From contig CM049315.1 in assembly GCA_026874595.1 (NCBI GenBank), forward strand, positions 62,679,389 to 62,743,388: a DNA stretch of 64,000 bases. Direction: 5' to 3'. How positions within the stretch are numbered: the first letter of the stretch is position 1; each line of letters starts with the position of its first letter. The translations under genes were made by a program, and so were the position numbers. This document shows, piece by piece, positions 25,817-39,690 of this stretch. Under the pieces are notes generated by a model. It was not told the origin of the DNA. It saw only the letters and a list, made by a program, of their open reading frames with translations, and did no database searches. This DNA is from Sipunculus nudus (lineage: Eukaryota; Annelida; Sipuncula; Golfingiida; Sipunculidae).

Positions 25817-28800
25817 ACACAAATCACGATCTTGTATTACGAAAAAAACTAGCTGATTTCGGCATAAAAGACGTTTCTAACTGGTTCTTAATGGCCTGAT
25901 GAAGCTTCTAAAACGCTTCTTTAGCAGTTTAAATCGGTCATCTTTGCACAACACACGATTTTGTATTACGCAAAAAATCGAGCTGATTTCAGCAAAAACG
26001 ACGTTGCTAACTGGTTCTAAATGGCCTGATGAAGCTTCTAAAAGGCTTCCTTGGCAGTCGAAATCGGTCATCTTTGCACAAAACACGATGTTGTATTACG
26101 CAAAAACCGATCTGATTTCGGCGAAAAAGACGTTGGTATCTGGTTCTAAATGGCCTAATAAAGCTCCTGAATTGATTCTTTTGGAATTTAAATCTGCGAT
26201 CTTGTATTAAGCGAAAACCTTGCTGATTTCGGCAAAAACGACGTTTGTAACTTGTTTTAAATGGCCTGATGAAGCTATTAAAACGCTTCATTTGCAATTT
26301 AAACGGCCATTTTTGCACAACACACGATCTTGTAGTACGCAAAAACCGAGCTGATTGCGACGAAAACGACCATTGTAACGGGTTTTAAGTCGCCTAATGA
26401 AGTTTCTGAAACGCTTCTTTCGCAGTTTAAACTGGCCTTTTTGCACGGATCATGATCTATTATAACGCAAAAACCGAGTCGATTTCGGCAAAAAAGATCT
26501 TTGTAACTGGTTTAAGTGGCCTATTGAACCTTCTTAAACTCTTCTTTTGCAGTTTAAATCGGTCATCTTTGCACAAACACGATCTTATATTACACTAAAA
26601 AATCGAGCTGATTTTAGCAAAAACGACGTTGCTAACTGGTTCTTAATGGCCTGATGAAGCTTCTAAAACGCTTCTTTCGCAGTTTAAATCGGTGATCATT
26701 GCACAAGACACGATCTTGTATAAAGCGAACACCGAGCTGATTTCGGGAAAAACGACGTTCGTAACTTGTTCTAAATGGCCTGATGAAGCTATTAAAACGC
26801 TTCTTTCGCAGTTCAAATCGGCCATTTATTCACAACGTACGATCTTGTATAACGCGAAAATCGCGCTGATTTCGGCAAAAACGACATTTGTAACTGGTTC
26901 TAAATGGCCTAATGAAGTTTCTCAAACACTTCTTTTGCAGTTTAAATCGATCATCTTTGCACAACACACGATCTTATATTACGCAAAAAAAAACAAGCTG
27001 ATTTCAGCAAAAACGACGTTCCTAACTGATTCTTAATGGACTGAAAAAGCTTCTTAAACGCTTCTTTTGCAGTTTAAATCGGTCATCTTTGCACAAAACA
27101 CGATTTTGTAATACGCAAAAACCGAGCTGATTTCGGCGTAAAAGATGTTTGTATCTGGTTCTAAACGGCCTAATGAAGCTTCTGAATTGCTTCTTTTGCA
27201 ATTTTAATCTGCAATTTTTGCACAACACACGATCATGAATTAGGCAAAAACCTAGCTGATTTCGGCGAGATCGATGTTTGTACCTGGTTCTAAATGGCCT
27301 AATGGAGCTTCTGAATTGCTTCTTTTGCAATTTTAATCTTCTATTTTGCACAACACGATCTTGTACTACGCGAAAACCGATCTGATTTCAACAAAAGCGA
27401 CGTTTTTAACAATTTCTAAATGGCCTAATGAAGCTATTTAAACGCTTCTATCGCAGTTTATATTAGCCGTTTCTGCACAAATCACGATCATGTATTACGA
27501 AAAAACCGAGCTGATTTCGTCGTAAAAGACGTTTGTATCTGATTCTAAACGGCCTAATGAAGCTTTTGAATTGCTTCTTTTGCAATTGAAATCTGTAATT
27601 TTTGCACAACACACGTTCCTGAATTAGCCAAAAACCTAGCTGATTTCGGAGAGATCGATGTTTGTACCCGGTTCTAAATGGCCTAATGGAGCTTCTGAAT
27701 TGCTTCTTTTGCAATTTTAATCTTCTATTTTGCACAACACGATGTTGTATTACGCGAAAACCGATCTGATTTCAGCAAGAGCGACGTTTTTACCAATTTC
27801 TAAATGGCCTAATGAAGCTATTAAAACGCTTCTATCTCAGTTTAAATCAGCCGTTTCTGCACAAATCATGATCTTGTATTACGAAAAAAAGAGCTGATTT
27901 CGGCGTAAAAGACGTTTCTAACTGGTTCTTAATGGCCTGATGAAGCTTCTAAAACGCTTCCTTAGCAGTTTAAATCGGTCATCTTTGCACAACACACGAT
28001 TTTGTATTACGCAAAAAATCGAGCTGATTTCAACAAAAACGACGTTGCTAACTGGTTCTTAATGGCCTGATGAAGCTTCTAAAAGGCTTCCTTGGCAGTT
28101 GAAATCGGTCATCTTTGCACAAAACACGGTCTTGTATTACGCAAAAACCGAGCTGATTTCGGCGAAAAAGACGTTGGTATCTGGTTCTAAATGGCCTAAT
28201 AAAGCTCCTGAATTGATTCTTTTGCAATTTAAATCTGCAATATTTGCACAAACACGATCTTGCATTACGCAAAAAAATCGAGCTGATTTCAGCAAAAACG
28301 ACGTTTCTAACTGGTTCTTAATGGCCTGATGAAGCTTCTAAAACGCTTCTTTCACAGTTTAAATCGGTGATCATTGCACAAGACACGATCTTGTTTAAAG
28401 CGAAAACCGAGCTGATTTCGGCAAAAACGACGTTTGTAACTTGTTTTAAATGGCCTGATGAAGCTATTAAAATGCTTAATTTGCAATTTAAACGGCCATT
28501 TTTGCACAACACACGATCTTGTAGTACGCGAAAACCGAGCTGATTGCGACGAAAACGACCATTGTAACGGGTTTTAAGTCGCCTAATGAAGTTTCTGAAA
28601 CGCTTCTTTCGCAGTTTAAACTGGCAATTTTTTCACGGATCATGATCTATTATAACGCAAAAACCGAGTCGATTTCGGCAAAAAAGATCTTTGTAACTGG
28701 TTTAAGTGGCCTATTGAACCTTCTTAAACTCTTCTTTTGCAGTTTAAATCGGTCATCTTTGCACAAACACGATCTTATATTACACTAAAAAATCGAGCTG

Positions 28801-29137
28801 ATTTTAGCAAAAACGACGTTGCTAACTGGTTCTTAATGGCCTGATGAAGCTTCTAAAACGCTTCTTTCGCAGTTTAAATCGGTGATCATTGCACAAGACA
28901 CGATCTTGTATAAAGCGAACACCGAGCTGATTTCGGGAAAAACGACGTTCGTAAATTGTTCTAAATGGCCTGATGAAGCTACTAAAACGCTTCTTTCGCA
29001 GTTCAAATCGGCCATTTATTCACAACGTACGATCTTGTATAACGCGAAAATCGCGCTGATTTCGGCAAAAACGACTTTTGTAACTGGTTGTAAATGGACA
29101 AATGAAGCTTCTAAAACGCTTCTTTCGCAGTTTAAAC
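25817..29137 (+). repeat. HOR block copy, partner at 3360-6680
   Basis: This is the downstream member of the 22,457-bp-displaced pair. The part from about 25840 to 27000 also matches about 18770-19850 with a 7,067-bp displacement. That is 126 bp (one A-type monomer length) more than the 6,941-bp displacement seen just upstream, so one monomer has been gained or lost between the two alignments. Confidence 0.8.
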
Positions 29138-30542
29138 TGGCCATTTTTGCACGGATCATGATCTATTATAACGCAAAAACCGAGTCGATTTCGGCAAAAA
29201 AGATCTTTGTAACTGGTTTTAAGTGGCCTATTGAACCTTCTTAAACTCTTCTTCTGCAGTTTAAATCGGTCATCTTTGCACAAACACGATCTTATATTAC
29301 ACTAAAAAATCGAGCTGATTTTAGCAAAAACGACGTTTCTTATTTCTTAATTGCCTGATGAATCTTCTAAAATGCTTCTTTAGCAGTTTAAATCGGTCAT
29401 CTTTGCACAACAGACGATTTTGTATTACGCAAAAAAAAAACCGAGCTTATTTCAGCAAAAACGACGTTGCTAACTGGTTCTTAATGGCCTGATGAAGCTT
29501 CTAAAACGCTTCTTTCGCAGTTTAAATCGGTCATCTTTGCACAAAACACGATCTTGTATTACGCAAAAACCGATCTGATTTCAGCAAGAGCGACGTTTTT
29601 ACCAATTTCTAAATGGCCTAATGAAGCTATTAAAATGCTTCTATCGCAGTTTAAATCAGCCGTTTCTGCACAAATCACGATCTTGTATTACGAAAAAAAC
29701 GAGCTGATTTCGGCGTAAAAGACGTTTCTAACTGGTTCTTAATGGCCTGATGAAGCTTCTAAAACGCTTCTTAAGCAGTTTAAATCGGTCATCTTTGCAC
29801 AACACACGATTTTGTATTACGCAAAAAATCGAGTTGATTTCGGCGAAAAAGACGTTGGTATCTGGTTCTAAATGGCCTAATAAAGCACCTGAATTGATTC
29901 ATTTGCAATTTAAATCTGCAATATTTGCACAAACACGATCTTGCATTACGCAAAAAAATCGAGCTGATTTCAGCAAAAACGACGTTTCTAACTGGTTCTT
30001 AATGGCCTGATGAAGCTTCTAAAAGGCTTCTTTCGCAGTTTAAATCGGTGATCATTGCACAAGACACGATCTTGTATTAAGCGAACACCGAGCTGATTTC
30101 GGGAAAAACGACGTTCGTAACTTGTTCTAAATGGCCTGATGAAGCTATTAAAACGCTTCTTTCGCAGTTCAAATCGGCCATTTATTCACAACGTACGATC
30201 TTGTATAACGCGAAAATCGCGCTGATTTCGGCAAAAAAGACTTTTGTAACTGGTTGTAAATGGACAAATGAAGCTTCTAAAACGCTTCTTTCGCAGTTTA
30301 AATCGGCCATTTTGCACGAAACAGGATCCTATATTACGCAAAAACCGAGCTGATTTCGGCCAAAAAACGACATTTGTAACTGATTCTAAACGGCCTAATG
30401 AAGCTTCTGAATCGCTTCTTTTGCAATTTAAATCTGCAATTTTTGCACAACACACGATCATGAATTAGGCAAAAACCTAGCTGATTTCGGCGAGATCGAT
30501 GTTTGTACCCGGTTCTAAATGGCCTAATGGAGCTTCTGAATT

Positions 30543-31310
30543 GCTTCTTTTGCAATTTTAATCTTCTATTTTGCACAACACGATCTTGTACTACGCGAAA
30601 ACCGATCTGATTTCAGCAAAAGCGACGTTTTTAACAATTTCTAAATGGCCTAATGAAGCTATTTAAATGGTTCTATCGCAGTTTATATTAGCCGTTTCTG
30701 CACAAATCACGATCTTGTATTACGAAAAAACCGAGCTGATTTCGTCGTAAAAGACGTTTGTATCTGATTCTAAACGGCCTAATGAAGCTTCTGAATTGCT
30801 TCTTTTGCAATTGAAATCTGTAATTTTTGCACAACACACGTTCCTGAATTAGCCAAAAACCTAGCTGATTTCGGCGAGATCGATGTTTGTACCCGTTTCT
30901 CAATGGCCTAATGGAGCTTCTGAATTGCTTCTTTTGCAATTTTAATCTTCTATTTTGCACAACACGATCTTGTGCTACGCGAAAACCAATCTGATTTCAG
31001 CAAAAACGACGTTTTTAACAATTTCTAAATGGCCTAATGAAGCTATTTAAACGCTTCTATCGCAGTTTATATTAGCCGTTTCTGTACAAATCACGATCTT
31101 GTATTACGAAAAAACCGAGCTGATTTCGTCGTAAAAGACGTTTGTATCTGATTCTAAACGGCCTAATGAAGCTTCTGAATTGCTTCTTTTGCAATTTAAA
31201 TCTGTAATTTTTGCACAACACACGTTCCTGAATTAGCCAAAAACCTAGCTGATTTCGGCGAGATCGATGTTTGTACCCGGTTCTAAATGGCCTAATGGAG
31301 CTTCTGAATT
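30543..31310 (+). repeat. A-B-C trimer in tandem (384 bp x 2)
   Basis: A-type monomer starts at 30543, 30927 and 31311 delimit two 384-bp trimers. They differ at a small number of sites, for example TTTAAATGG against TTTAAACGC near 30662 and 31046, and TCTGTACAAATC near 31080 where the first copy has TCTGCACAAATC. Confidence 0.88.
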
Positions 31311-32324
31311 GCTTCTTTTGCAATTTTAATCTTCTATTTTGCACAACACGATGTTGTATTACGCGAAAACCGATCTGATTTCAGCAAGAGCGACGTTTTT
31401 ACCAATTTCTAAATGGTCTAATGAAGCTATTAAAACGCTTCTATCTCAGTTTAAATCAGCCGTTTCTGCACAAATCACGATCTTTTATTAAGAAAAAAAA
31501 CGAGCTGATTTCGGCATAAAAGACGTTTCTAACTGGTTCTTAATGGCCTGATGAAGCTTCTAAAACGCTTCTTTAGCAGTTTAAATCGGTCATCTTTGCA
31601 CAACACACGATTTTGTATTACGCAAAAAATCGAGCTGATTTCAGCAAAAACGACGTTGCTAACTGGTTCTTAATGGCCTGATGAAGCTTCTAAAAGGCTT
31701 CCTTGGCAGTTGAAATCGGTCATCTTTGCACAAAACACGATGTTGTATTACGCAAAAACCGATCTGATTTCGGCGAAAAAGACGTTGGTATCTGGTTCTA
31801 AATGGGCTAATAAAGCTCCTGAATTGATTCTTTTGGAATTTAAATCTGCGATCTTGTATTAAGCGAAAACCTTGCTGATTTCGGCAAAAAACGACGTTTG
31901 TAACTTGTTTTAAATGGCCTGATGAAGCTATTAAAACGCTTCATTTGCAATTTAAACGGCCATTTTTGCACAACACACGATCTTGTAGTACGCGAAAACC
32001 GAGCTGACTGCGGCGAAAACGACTTTTGTAACGGGTTTTAAGTCGCCTAATGAAGTTTCTGAAACGCTTCTTTCGCAGTTTAAACTGGCCATTTCTGCAC
32101 AAATCATGATCTATTATAACGCAAAATCCGAGTCGATTTCGGCAAAAAAGATCTTTGTAACTGGTTTGAAGTGGCCTATTGAAGCTTCTTAAACTCTTCT
32201 TTTGCAGTTTAAATCGGTCATTTTTGCACAAACACGATCTTATATTACGCTAAAAAATCGAGCTGATTTCAGCAAAAACGACGTTTCTAACTGGTTCTTA
32301 ATGGCCTGATGAAGTTTCTAAAAT

Positions 32325-32582
32325 GCTTATTTAGCAGTTTTAATCGGTGATATTTGCCCAACACACGATCTTGTACTACGCAAAAACCGAGCTTATTTCG
32401 GCGAAAACGACGGTTGTAACGAGTTATAAGTCGCCTTATGAAGCTATTGAATCTCTTCTCTCGCAGTTTAAATCGGTGATATTTGCCCAACACACGATCT
32501 TGTACTACGCAAAAACCGAGCTTATTTAAGCGAAAACGACGGTTGTAACGGGTTTTAAGTCGACTAATGAAGCTATTGAATC
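32325..32582 (+). repeat. Adjacent duplicated monomers with GATATTTGCCCAAC
   Basis: Two neighbouring 129-bp monomers (32325-32453 and 32454-32582) share GGTGATATTTGCCCAACAC and GTACTACGCAAAAACC. The parallel places near 7.9 and 14.9 kb have only one such monomer. The pair is inherited at 46771-47028 and again at 52295, where the assembly gap interrupts the second member. Confidence 0.87.
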
Positions 32583-35500
32583 GCTTCTTTCCCAGTTTAA
32601 ATCGGTCATCTTTGCACAACACACGATTTTGTATTACGCAAAAACCGAGCTGATTTCGGCGTAAAAGATGTACGTATCTGGTTCTAAACGGCCTAATGAA
32701 GCTTCTGATTTGCTTCTTTTGCAATTTAAATCTGCAATTTTTGCACAACACACGATCATGAATTAGGCAAAAACCTAGCTGATTTCGGCGAGATCGATGT
32801 TTGTACCCGCTTCTAATTGGCCTAATGGAGCTTCTGAATTGCTTCTTTTGCAATTTAAATCTGTAATTTTTGCACAACACACGTTCCTGAATTAGGCAAA
32901 AACCTAGCTGATTTCGGCGAGATCGATGTTTGTACCCGGTTCTAAATGGCCTAATGGAGCTTCTGAATTGCTTCTTTTGCAATTTTAATCTTCTATTTTG
33001 CACAACACGATCTTATATTACGCGAAAACCGATCTGATTTCAGCAAGAGCGACGTTTTAACCAATTTCTAAATGGCCTAATAAAGCTATTAAAACGCTTC
33101 TCTCGCAGTTTAAATCAGCCGTTTCTGCACAAATCACGATCTTGTATTACGAAAAAAACGAGCTGATTTCCGCGTAAAAGACGTTTCTAACTGGTTTTTA
33201 ATGGCCTGATGAAGCTTCTAAAACGCTTCTTTCACAGTTTAAATCGGAGATCATTGCACAAGACACGATCTTGTATAAAGCGAAAACCGAGCTGATTTTG
33301 GCAAAAACGACGTTTGTAACTTGTTTTAAATGGCCTGATGAAGCTATTAAAACGCTTCATTTGCAATTAAAACGGCCATTTTTGCACAACACACGATCTT
33401 GTAGTACGCGAAAACTGAGCTGATTGCGACGAAAACGACGATTGTAATGGGTTTTAAGTCGCCTAAAGAAATTTCTGAAACGCTTCTTTCGCATTTTAAA
33501 CTGGCCATTTTTGCACGGATCATGATCTATTATAACGCAAAAACCGAGTCGATTTCGACAAAAAAGATCTTTGTAACTGGTTTTAAGTGGCCTATTGAAC
33601 CTTCTTAAACTCTTCTTTTGCAGTTTAAATCGGTCATCTTTGCACAAACACCATCTTATATTACGCTAAAAAATCGAGCTGATTTTAGCAAAAACGACGT
33701 TTCTAACTTCTAAATTGCCTGATGAAGCTTCTAAAACGCTTCTTTAGCAGTTTAAATCGGTCATATTTGCACCACAGACGATTTTGAATTACGCAAAAAA
33801 AAACCGAGCTGATTTCAGCAAAAACGACGTTGCTAACTGGTTCTTAATGGCCTGATGAAGCTTCTAAAACGCTTCTTTCGCAGTTTAAATCGGTCATCTT
33901 TGCACAAAACACGATCTTGTATTACGCAAAAACCGAGCTGATTTCGGCGTAAAAGACGTTTGTATCTGGTTCTAAACGGCCTAAAAAAGTTTCTGAATTG
34001 CTTCTTTTGCAATTTAAATCTGCAATTTTTGCACAACACACGATCATGAATAAGGCTAAAACCTTTCTGATTTCGGCGAGATCGATGTTTGTACCCGGTT
34101 CCAAATGGCCTAATGGAGCTTCTGAATTGCTTCTTTTGCAATTTTAATCTTCTATTTTGCACAACACGATGTTGTATTACGCGAAAACCGATCTGATTTC
34201 AGCAAGAGCGACGTTTTTACCAATTTCTAAATGGCCTAATGAAGCTATTAAAACGCTTCTATCGCAGTTTAAATCAGCCGTTCCTGCACAAATCACGATC
34301 ATGTATTACGAAAATAACGAGCTGATTTCGGCGTAAAAGACGTTTCTAACTGGTTCTTAATGGCCTGATGAAGCTTCTAAAACACTTCCTTGGCAGTTGA
34401 AATCGGTCATCTTTGCACAAAACACGGTCTTGTATTACGCAAAAACCGAGCTGATTTCGGCGAAAAAGACGTTGGTATCTGGTTCTAAATGGCCTAATAA
34501 AGCTCCTGAATTGATTCTTTTGCAATTTAAATCTGTAATATTTGCACAAACACGATCTTGCATTACGCAAAAAAATCGAGCTGATTTCAGCAAAAACGAC
34601 GTTTCTAACTGGTTCTTAATGGCCTGAGGAAGCTTCTAAAAGGCTTCTTTCGCAGTTTAAATCGGTGATCATTGCAAAAGACACGATCTTGTATAAAGCG
34701 AACACCGAGCTGATTTCAGGAAAAACGACGTTCGTAACTCGTTCTAAATGGCCTGATGAAGCTATTAAAACGCTTCTTTCGCAGTTCAAATCGGCAATTT
34801 ATTCACAATGTACGATCTTGTATAACGCGAAAATCGCGCTGATTTCGGCAAAAACGACTTTTGTAACTGGTTGTAAATGGACAAATGAAGCTTCTAAAAC
34901 GCTTCTTTCGCAGTTTAAATCGGCCATTTTGCACAAAACAGGATCCTATATTACGCAAAAACCGAGCTGATTTCGGCCAAAAAACGACATTTGTAACTGG
35001 TTCTAAATGGCCTAATGAAGTTTCTCAAACGCTTCTTTTGCAGTTTAAATCGATCATCTTTGCACAACACACGACCTTATATTACGCAAAAAAAAAACCG
35101 AGCTGATTTCAGCAAAAACGACGTTCCTAACTGATTCTTAATGGCCTGATAAAGCTTCTTAAACGCTTCTTTTGCAGTTTAAATCGGTCATCTTTGCACA
35201 AAACACGATTTTGTATTACGCAAAAATCGAGCTCATTTCGGCGTAAAGATGTTTGTATCTGGTTCTAAACGGCCTAATGAAGCTTCTGAATTGCTTCTTT
35301 TGCAATTTAAATCTGCAATTTTTGCACCACACACGATCATGAATTAGGCAAAAACCTAGCTGATTTCGGCGAGATCGATGTTTGTTCCTGGTTCTAAATG
35401 GCCTAATGGAGCTTCTGAATTGCTTCTTTTGCAATTTTAATCTTCTATTTTGCACAACACGATCTTGTACTACGCGAAAACCGATCTGATTTCAGCAAAA

Positions 35501-36195
35501 GCGACTTTTTAACAATTTCTAAATGGCCTAATGAAGCTATTTAAACGCTTCTATCGCAGTTTATATAAGCCGTTTCTGCACAAATCACGATCTTGCATTA
35601 CGCAAAAAAATCGAGCTGATTTCAGCAAAAACGACGTTTCTAACTGGTTCTTAATGGCCTGATGAAGCTTCTAAAACGCTTCTTTAGCAGTTTAAATCGG
35701 TCATCTTTGCACAACACACGATTTTGTATTACGCAAAAAATCGAGCTGATTTCAGCAAAAACGACGTTGCTAACTGGTTCTTAATGGCCTGATGAAGCTT
35801 CTAAAAGGCTTCCTTGGCTGTTTAAATCGGTCATCTTTGCACAAAACACAGTCTTGTATTACGCAAAAACCGAGCTGATTTCGGCGAAAAAGACGTTGGT
35901 ATCTGGTTCTAAATGGCCTAATAAAGCTCCTGAATTGATTCTTTTGCAATTTAAATCTGCAATATTTGCACAAACACGATCTTGCATTACGCAAAAAAAT
36001 CGAGCTGATTTCAGTAAAAACGACGTTTCTAACTGGTTCTTAATGGCCTGATGAAGCTTCTAAAACGCTTCTTTTACAGTTTAAATCGGTGATCATTGCA
36101 CAAGACACGATCTTGTTTAAAGCGAAAACCGAGCTGATTTCGGCAAAAACGACGTTTGTAACTTGTTTTAAATGGCCTGATGAAGCTATTAAAAT

Positions 36196-39100
36196 GCTTC
36201 ATTTGCTATTTAAACGGCCATTTTTGCACAACACACGATCTTGTAGTACGCGAAAACCGAGCTGATTGCGACGAAAACGACGATTGTAACGGGTTTTAAG
36301 TCGCCTAATGAAGTTTCTGAAACGCTTCTTTCGCAGTTTAAACTGGCCATTTTTGCACGGATCATGATCTATTATAACGCAAAAACCGAGTCGATTTCGG
36401 CAAAAAAGATCTTTGTAACTGGTTTTAAGTGGCCTATTGAACCTTCTTAAACTCTTCTTTTGCAGTTTAAATCGGTCATCTTTGCACAAACACGACCTTA
36501 TATTACACTAAAAAATCGAGCTGATTTTAGCAAAAACGACGTTTCTAACTTCTTAATTGCCTGATGAATCTTCTAAAACTCTTCTTTAGCAGTTTAAATC
36601 GGTCATCTTTGCACAACAGACAATTTTGTATTACGCAAAAAAAAAACCGAGCTGATTTCAGCAAAAACGACGTTGCTAACGGGTTCTTAATGGCCTGATG
36701 AAGCTTCTAAAACGCTTCTTTCGCAGTTTAAATCGGTCATCTTTGCACAAAACACGATCTTGTATTACGCAAAAACCGATCTGATTTCAGCAAGAGCGAC
36801 GTTTTTACCAATTTCTAAATGGCCTAATGAAGCTATTAAAACGCTTCTATCGCAGTTTAAATCAGCCGTTTCTGCACAAATCACGATCTTGTATTACGAA
36901 AAAAACGAGCTGATTTGGGCGTAAAAGACGTTTCTAACTGGTTCTTAATGGCCTGATGAAGCTTCTAAAATGCTTCTTAAGCAGTTTAAATCGGTCATCT
37001 TTGCACAACACACGATTTTGTATTACGCAAAAAATCGAGCTGATTTCGGCAAAAAAGACGTTGGTATCTGGTTCTAAATGGCCTAATAAAGCTCCTGAAT
37101 TGATTCTTTTGCAATTTAAATATGCAATATTTGCACAAACACGATCTTGCATTACGCAAAAAAATCGAGCTGATTTCAGCAAAAACGACGTTTCTAACTG
37201 GTTCTTAAGGGCCTGATGAAGCTTCTCAAACGCTTCTTTCACAGTTTAAGTCGGTGATCATTGCACAAGACACGATCTTGTTTAAAGCGAAAACCGAGCT
37301 GATTTCGGCAAAAACGACGTTTGTAACTTGTTTTAAATGGCCTGATGAAGCTATTAAAATGCTTCATTTGCTATTTAAACGGCCATTTTTGCACAACACA
37401 CGATCTTGTAGTACGCGAAAACCGAGCTGATTGCGACGAAAACGACGATTGTAACGGGTTTTAAGTCGCCTAATGAAGTTTCTGAAACGCTTCTTTCGCA
37501 GTTTAAACTGGCCATTTTTGCACGGATCATGATCTATTATAACGCAAAAACCGAGTCGATTTCGGCAAAAAAGATCTTTGTAACTGGTTTTAAGTGGCCT
37601 ATTGAACCTTCTTAAACTCTTCTTTTGCAGTTTAAATCGGTCATCTTTGCACAAACACGACCTTATATTACACTAAAAAATCGAGCTGATTTTAGCAAAA
37701 ACGACGTTTCTAACTTCTTAATTGCCTGATGAATCTTCTAAAACTCTTCTTTAGCAGTTTAAATCGGTCATCTTTGCACAACAGACAATTTTGTATTACG
37801 CAAAAAAAAAACCGAGCTGATTTCAGCAAAAACGACGTTGCTAACGGGTTCTTAATGGCCTGATGAAGCTTCTAAAACGCTTCTTTCGCAGTTTAAATCG
37901 GTCATCTTTGCACAAAACACGATCTTGTATTACGCAAAAACCGATCTGATTTCAGCAAGAGCGACGTTTTTACCAATTTCTAAATGGCCTAATGAAGCTA
38001 TTAAAACGCTTCTATCGCAGTTTAAATCAGCCGTTTCTGCACAAATCACGATCTTGTATTACGAAAAAAACGAGCTGATTTGGGCGTAAAAGACGTTTCT
38101 AACTGGTTCTTAATGGCCTGATGAAGCTTCTAAAATGCTTCTTAAGCAGTTTAAATCGGTCATCTTTGCACAACACACGATTTTGTATTACGCAAAAAAT
38201 CGAGCTGATTTCGGCGAAAAAGACGTTGGTATCTGGTTCTAAATGGCCTAATAAAGCTCCTGAATTGATTCTTTTGCAATTTAAATATGCAATATTTGCA
38301 CAAACACGATCTTGCATTACGCAAAAAAATCGAGCTGATTTCAGCAAAAACGACGTTTCTAACTGGTTCTTAAGGGCCTGATGAAGCTTCTCAAACGCTT
38401 CTTTCACAGTTTAAGTCGGTGATCATTGCACAAGACACGATCTTGTATAAAGCGAAAACCGAGCTGATTTCGGCAAAAACGACGTTTGTAACTTGTTTTA
38501 AATGGCCTGATGAAGCTATTAAAACGCTTCATTTGCTATTTAAACGGCCATTTTTGCACAACACACGATCTTGTAGTACGCGAAAACCGAGCTGATTGCG
38601 ACGAAAACGACGATTGTAACGGGTTTTAAGTCGCCTAATGAAGTTTCTGAAACGCTTCTTTCGCAGTTTAAACTGGCCATTTTTGCACGGATCATGATCT
38701 ATTATAACGCAAAAACCGAGTCGATTTCGGCAAAAAAGATCTTTGTAACTGGTTTTAAGTGGCCTATTGAACCTTCTTAAACTCTTCTTTTGCAGTTTAA
38801 ATCGGTCATCTTTGCACAAACACGACCTTATATTACACTAAAAAATCGAGCTGATTTTAGCAAAAACGACGTTTCTAACTTCTTAATTGCCTGATGAATC
38901 TTCTAAAACTCTTCTTTAGCAGTTTAAATCGGTCATCTTTGCACAACAGACAATTTTGTATTACGCAAAAAAAAAACCGAGCTGATTTCAGCAAAAACGA
39001 CGTTGCTAACGGGTTCTTAATGGCCTGATGAAGCTTCTAAAACGCTTCTTTCGCAGTTTAAATCGGTCATCTTTGCACAAAACACGATCTTGTATTACGC

Positions 39101-39690
39101 AAAAACCGATCTGATTTCAGCAAGAGCGACGTTTTTACCAATTTCTAAATGGCCTAATGAAGCTATTAAAACGCTTCTATCGCAGTTTAAATCAGCCGTT
39201 TCTGCACAAATCACGATCTTGTATTACGAAAAAAACGAGCTGATTTGGGCGTAAAAGACGTTTCTAACTGGTTCTTAATGGCCTGATGAAGCTTCTAAAA
39301 TGCTTCTTAAGCAGTTTAAATCGGTCATCTTTGCACAACACACGATTTTGTATTACGCAAAAAATCGAGCTGATTTCGGCGAAAAAGACGTTGGTATCTG
39401 GTTCTAAATGGCCTAATAAAGCTCCTGAATTGATTCTTTTGCAATTTAAATATGCAATATTTGCACAAACACGATCTTGCATTACGCAAAAAAATCGAGC
39501 TGATTTCAGCAAAAACGACGTTTCTAACTGGTTCTTAAGGGCCTGATGAAGCTTCTCAAACGCTTCTTTCACAGTTTAAGTCGGTGATCATTGCACAAGA
39601 CACGATCTTGTATAAAGCGAAAACCGAGCTGATTTCGGCAAAAACGACGTTTGTAACTTGTTTTAAATGGCCTGATGAAGCTATTAAAAC
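36196..39690 (+). repeat. Tandem 1165-bp HOR, three 9-monomer units
   Basis: Units are 36196-37360, 37361-38525 and 38526-39690, each exactly 1165 bp and starting at the GCTTCATTTGCTATTT monomer. Monomer order is G, H, I, D-like, J, K, L, M, N'. Differences are very few: GGCAAAAAAG near 37047 in unit 1 only, and TGTTTAAAGC against TGTATAAAGC in the last monomer. The last two unit boundaries also carry AAAACGC rather than AAAATGC. Similarity extends upstream to about 35880 with more changes and ends just after 39691. This is the cleanest tandem HOR in the window. Confidence 0.96.

Larger units (their letters stand above)
28860..34265 (+). repeat. Large HOR block, partner ~14,447 bp downstream
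   Basis: About 5.4 kb realign with 43308-48713 at displacements of 14,446-14,450 bp, changing by a base or so at poly-A runs and small indels. Order includes N, O, H, I, D-like, J, K, L, M, N, O, P, R, A, B, C, A, B, C, A, B', D, E, F, G, H, I and the GATATTTGCCCAACACACG monomers. The relationship ends near 34265, where this copy continues AAATCAGCC and the partner AAATCGGCC. Confidence 0.84.

Noticed and set aside
32287-33003. Open reading frame of 238 codons on the minus strand (and its twin at 46733-47449), made of about 43-residue basic repeats
   Set aside because: The 43-residue period is the 129-bp satellite read in a frame with few stops. Frames break wherever a monomer is 111, 126-128 or 130 bp or an A-run changes. 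Start and stop points are arbitrary, related frames open on both strands, and I recognise no protein family.
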